Below are positions 63,153 through 64,000 of a stretch of 64,000 nucleotides of DNA, in pieces. The notes beneath the pieces are model-generated. The model was not told where the DNA came from. It saw only the letters and a list, made by a program, of their open reading frames with translations, and ran no database searches. Within the stretch, counting starts at the first letter, position 1. Each line of letters starts with the position of its first letter. A program made the translations under genes and the position numbers. Source of the stretch: Ulva prolifera (Eukaryota; Chlorophyta; Ulvophyceae; Ulvales; Ulvaceae); assembly GCA_023078555.1 (NCBI GenBank), contig CM041199.1:10899943-10963942 (forward strand), written 5' to 3'.

Positions 63153-64000
63153 TTGATTCTGAAAGATCTAGGACGTCAAGTATGCATTGCACAGTTGTTG
63201 CTAACTCCCAAGAGTGGCGTGGAACAAAAGTGCACACTTTTCACCAACCATGTGAATGGACTTGGTTGTAGCCACGCAACCCCCCGCGCAGCAAAAGGTA
63301 CGTCGCCATGAACATTCCAAGATGTTGGGGGGTATGGGATGATTATCATTCATTGCATATTTGCTGCTGACTCCCAGGAGTGGCGTGGGGCAAAAGTGCA
63401 CACTTTTCACCAACCATGTGAATGGACTTGGCTATAGACAAGCATACCCCCGCGCACCATAGGGAAGTTGCCAGAAACATCCTTTGATTCTGAAAGATCT
63501 AGGACGTCAAGTATGCATTGCACAGTTGTTGCTAACTCCCAGGAGTGGCGTGGAACAAAAGTGCACACTTTTCACCAACCATGTGAATGGACTTGGTTGT
63601 AGCCACGCAACCCCCCGCGCAGCAAAAGGTACGTTGCCATCAACATTCCAAGATGTTGGGGGGTATGGGATGTCCATCATTCATTGCGTATTTTCTGCAG
63701 ACACCATGGAGTGGTGTGGTGCAAAAGTGTACACTTTCCACCAACCCATGTGAATGGACTTGGTTGTAGCCACGCAACCCCCCGCGCATCAAAAGGTACA
63801 TCGCCATCAACATTCCAAGATGTTGGGGGGTATGGGATGTCCATCATTCATTGCGTATTTTCTGCAGACACCATGGAGTGGTGTAATGCAAAAGTGCACA
63901 CTTTCCACCAACCCATGTGAATGGACTTGGTTGTAGCCACGCAACCCCCCGCGCATGAAAAGGTACGTCGCCATGAACATTCCAAGATGTTGGGGGGTAT

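Larger units (their letters stand above)
16543..64000. repeat. Satellite array, right arm (about 285 monomers)
   Basis: The same satellite resumes in the same orientation and register as the left arm and runs off the right edge without further interruption. C-unit anchors (TTGATTCTG) lie at 17926, 18424, 18755, 19087, 19585, 19916, 20248, 21244, 21575, 22240, 23071, 24068, 26401, 29231, 30060, 32890, 35720, 37215, 38712, 39210, 39541, 39873, 42038, 42869, 44532, 47361, 48524, 51853, 53515, 56178, 57005, 57503, 58167, 58665, 59496, 59994, 60825, 61490, 62321, 63153 and 63484. Three zones can be told apart: 16.5-23 kb, with mixed short HORs; 23-55.8 kb, with long HORs of 9-20 monomers and most D units; and 55.8-64 kb, with short HORs of 2-5 monomers and no complete D units. 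No gene is supported anywhere in it. Confidence 0.98.

Overview
The window is almost entirely one tandem satellite array, interrupted once by a 3.8-kb transposon-like insertion. I find no protein-coding gene, RNA gene or CRISPR array that I can support. A satellite tens of kilobases long, with a monomer near nucleosome-repeat length and nested higher-order repeats (HORs), points to a eukaryotic nuclear chromosome, most likely centromeric, pericentromeric or other constitutive heterochromatin. I do not recognise the satellite or the species. Base composition looks roughly balanced by eye.

Layout. Positions 1-12721 are the left satellite arm (about 76 monomers). Positions 12722-16542 are unique-looking DNA with imperfect terminal inverted repeats (TIRs) and a 2-bp flanking TG direct repeat. 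Positions 16543-64000 are the right satellite arm (about 285 monomers). Removing the insertion and one TG restores exactly one 167-bp monomer (12705-12721 joined to 16545-16694), so this is a clean insertion into a pre-existing array.

Monomers. Four related types can be read. A is 167 bp and the commonest. B is 166 bp and differs from A in its second half. C is 165 bp, strongly diverged in its middle and rarer (53 copies found). D is a 166-bp derivative of A. C units act as punctuation: wherever I looked they follow a B unit, and the distance from one C to the next is a whole number of monomers, from 2 to 20. This gives HORs of about 331, 498, 665, 831, 998, 1161, 1329, 1498, 2331 and 2830 bp. 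Several are present as adjacent, nearly identical copies (2331 bp at 3449-8110; 2830 bp at 30060-35719; 1329 bp at 58167-60824). Above that level, a multi-HOR block at about 25.84-38.33 kb recurs in the same order at about 43.97-54.63 kb.

Working picture. Unequal exchange and conversion-like events have homogenised local neighbourhoods. The evidence is domain-restricted variants, chimeric monomers and nested duplications. A DNA element with no visible transposase landed in the array and has not been amplified with it in this window. Every A monomer carries two adjacent short dyads and a 72-bp stretch bounded by splice-like GT and AG signals. These may matter for chromatin or transcripts, but their function is not shown by sequence alone. 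Block boundaries below were set by reading matched landmarks rather than by computed alignment, so ends are good to roughly one monomer unless stated.
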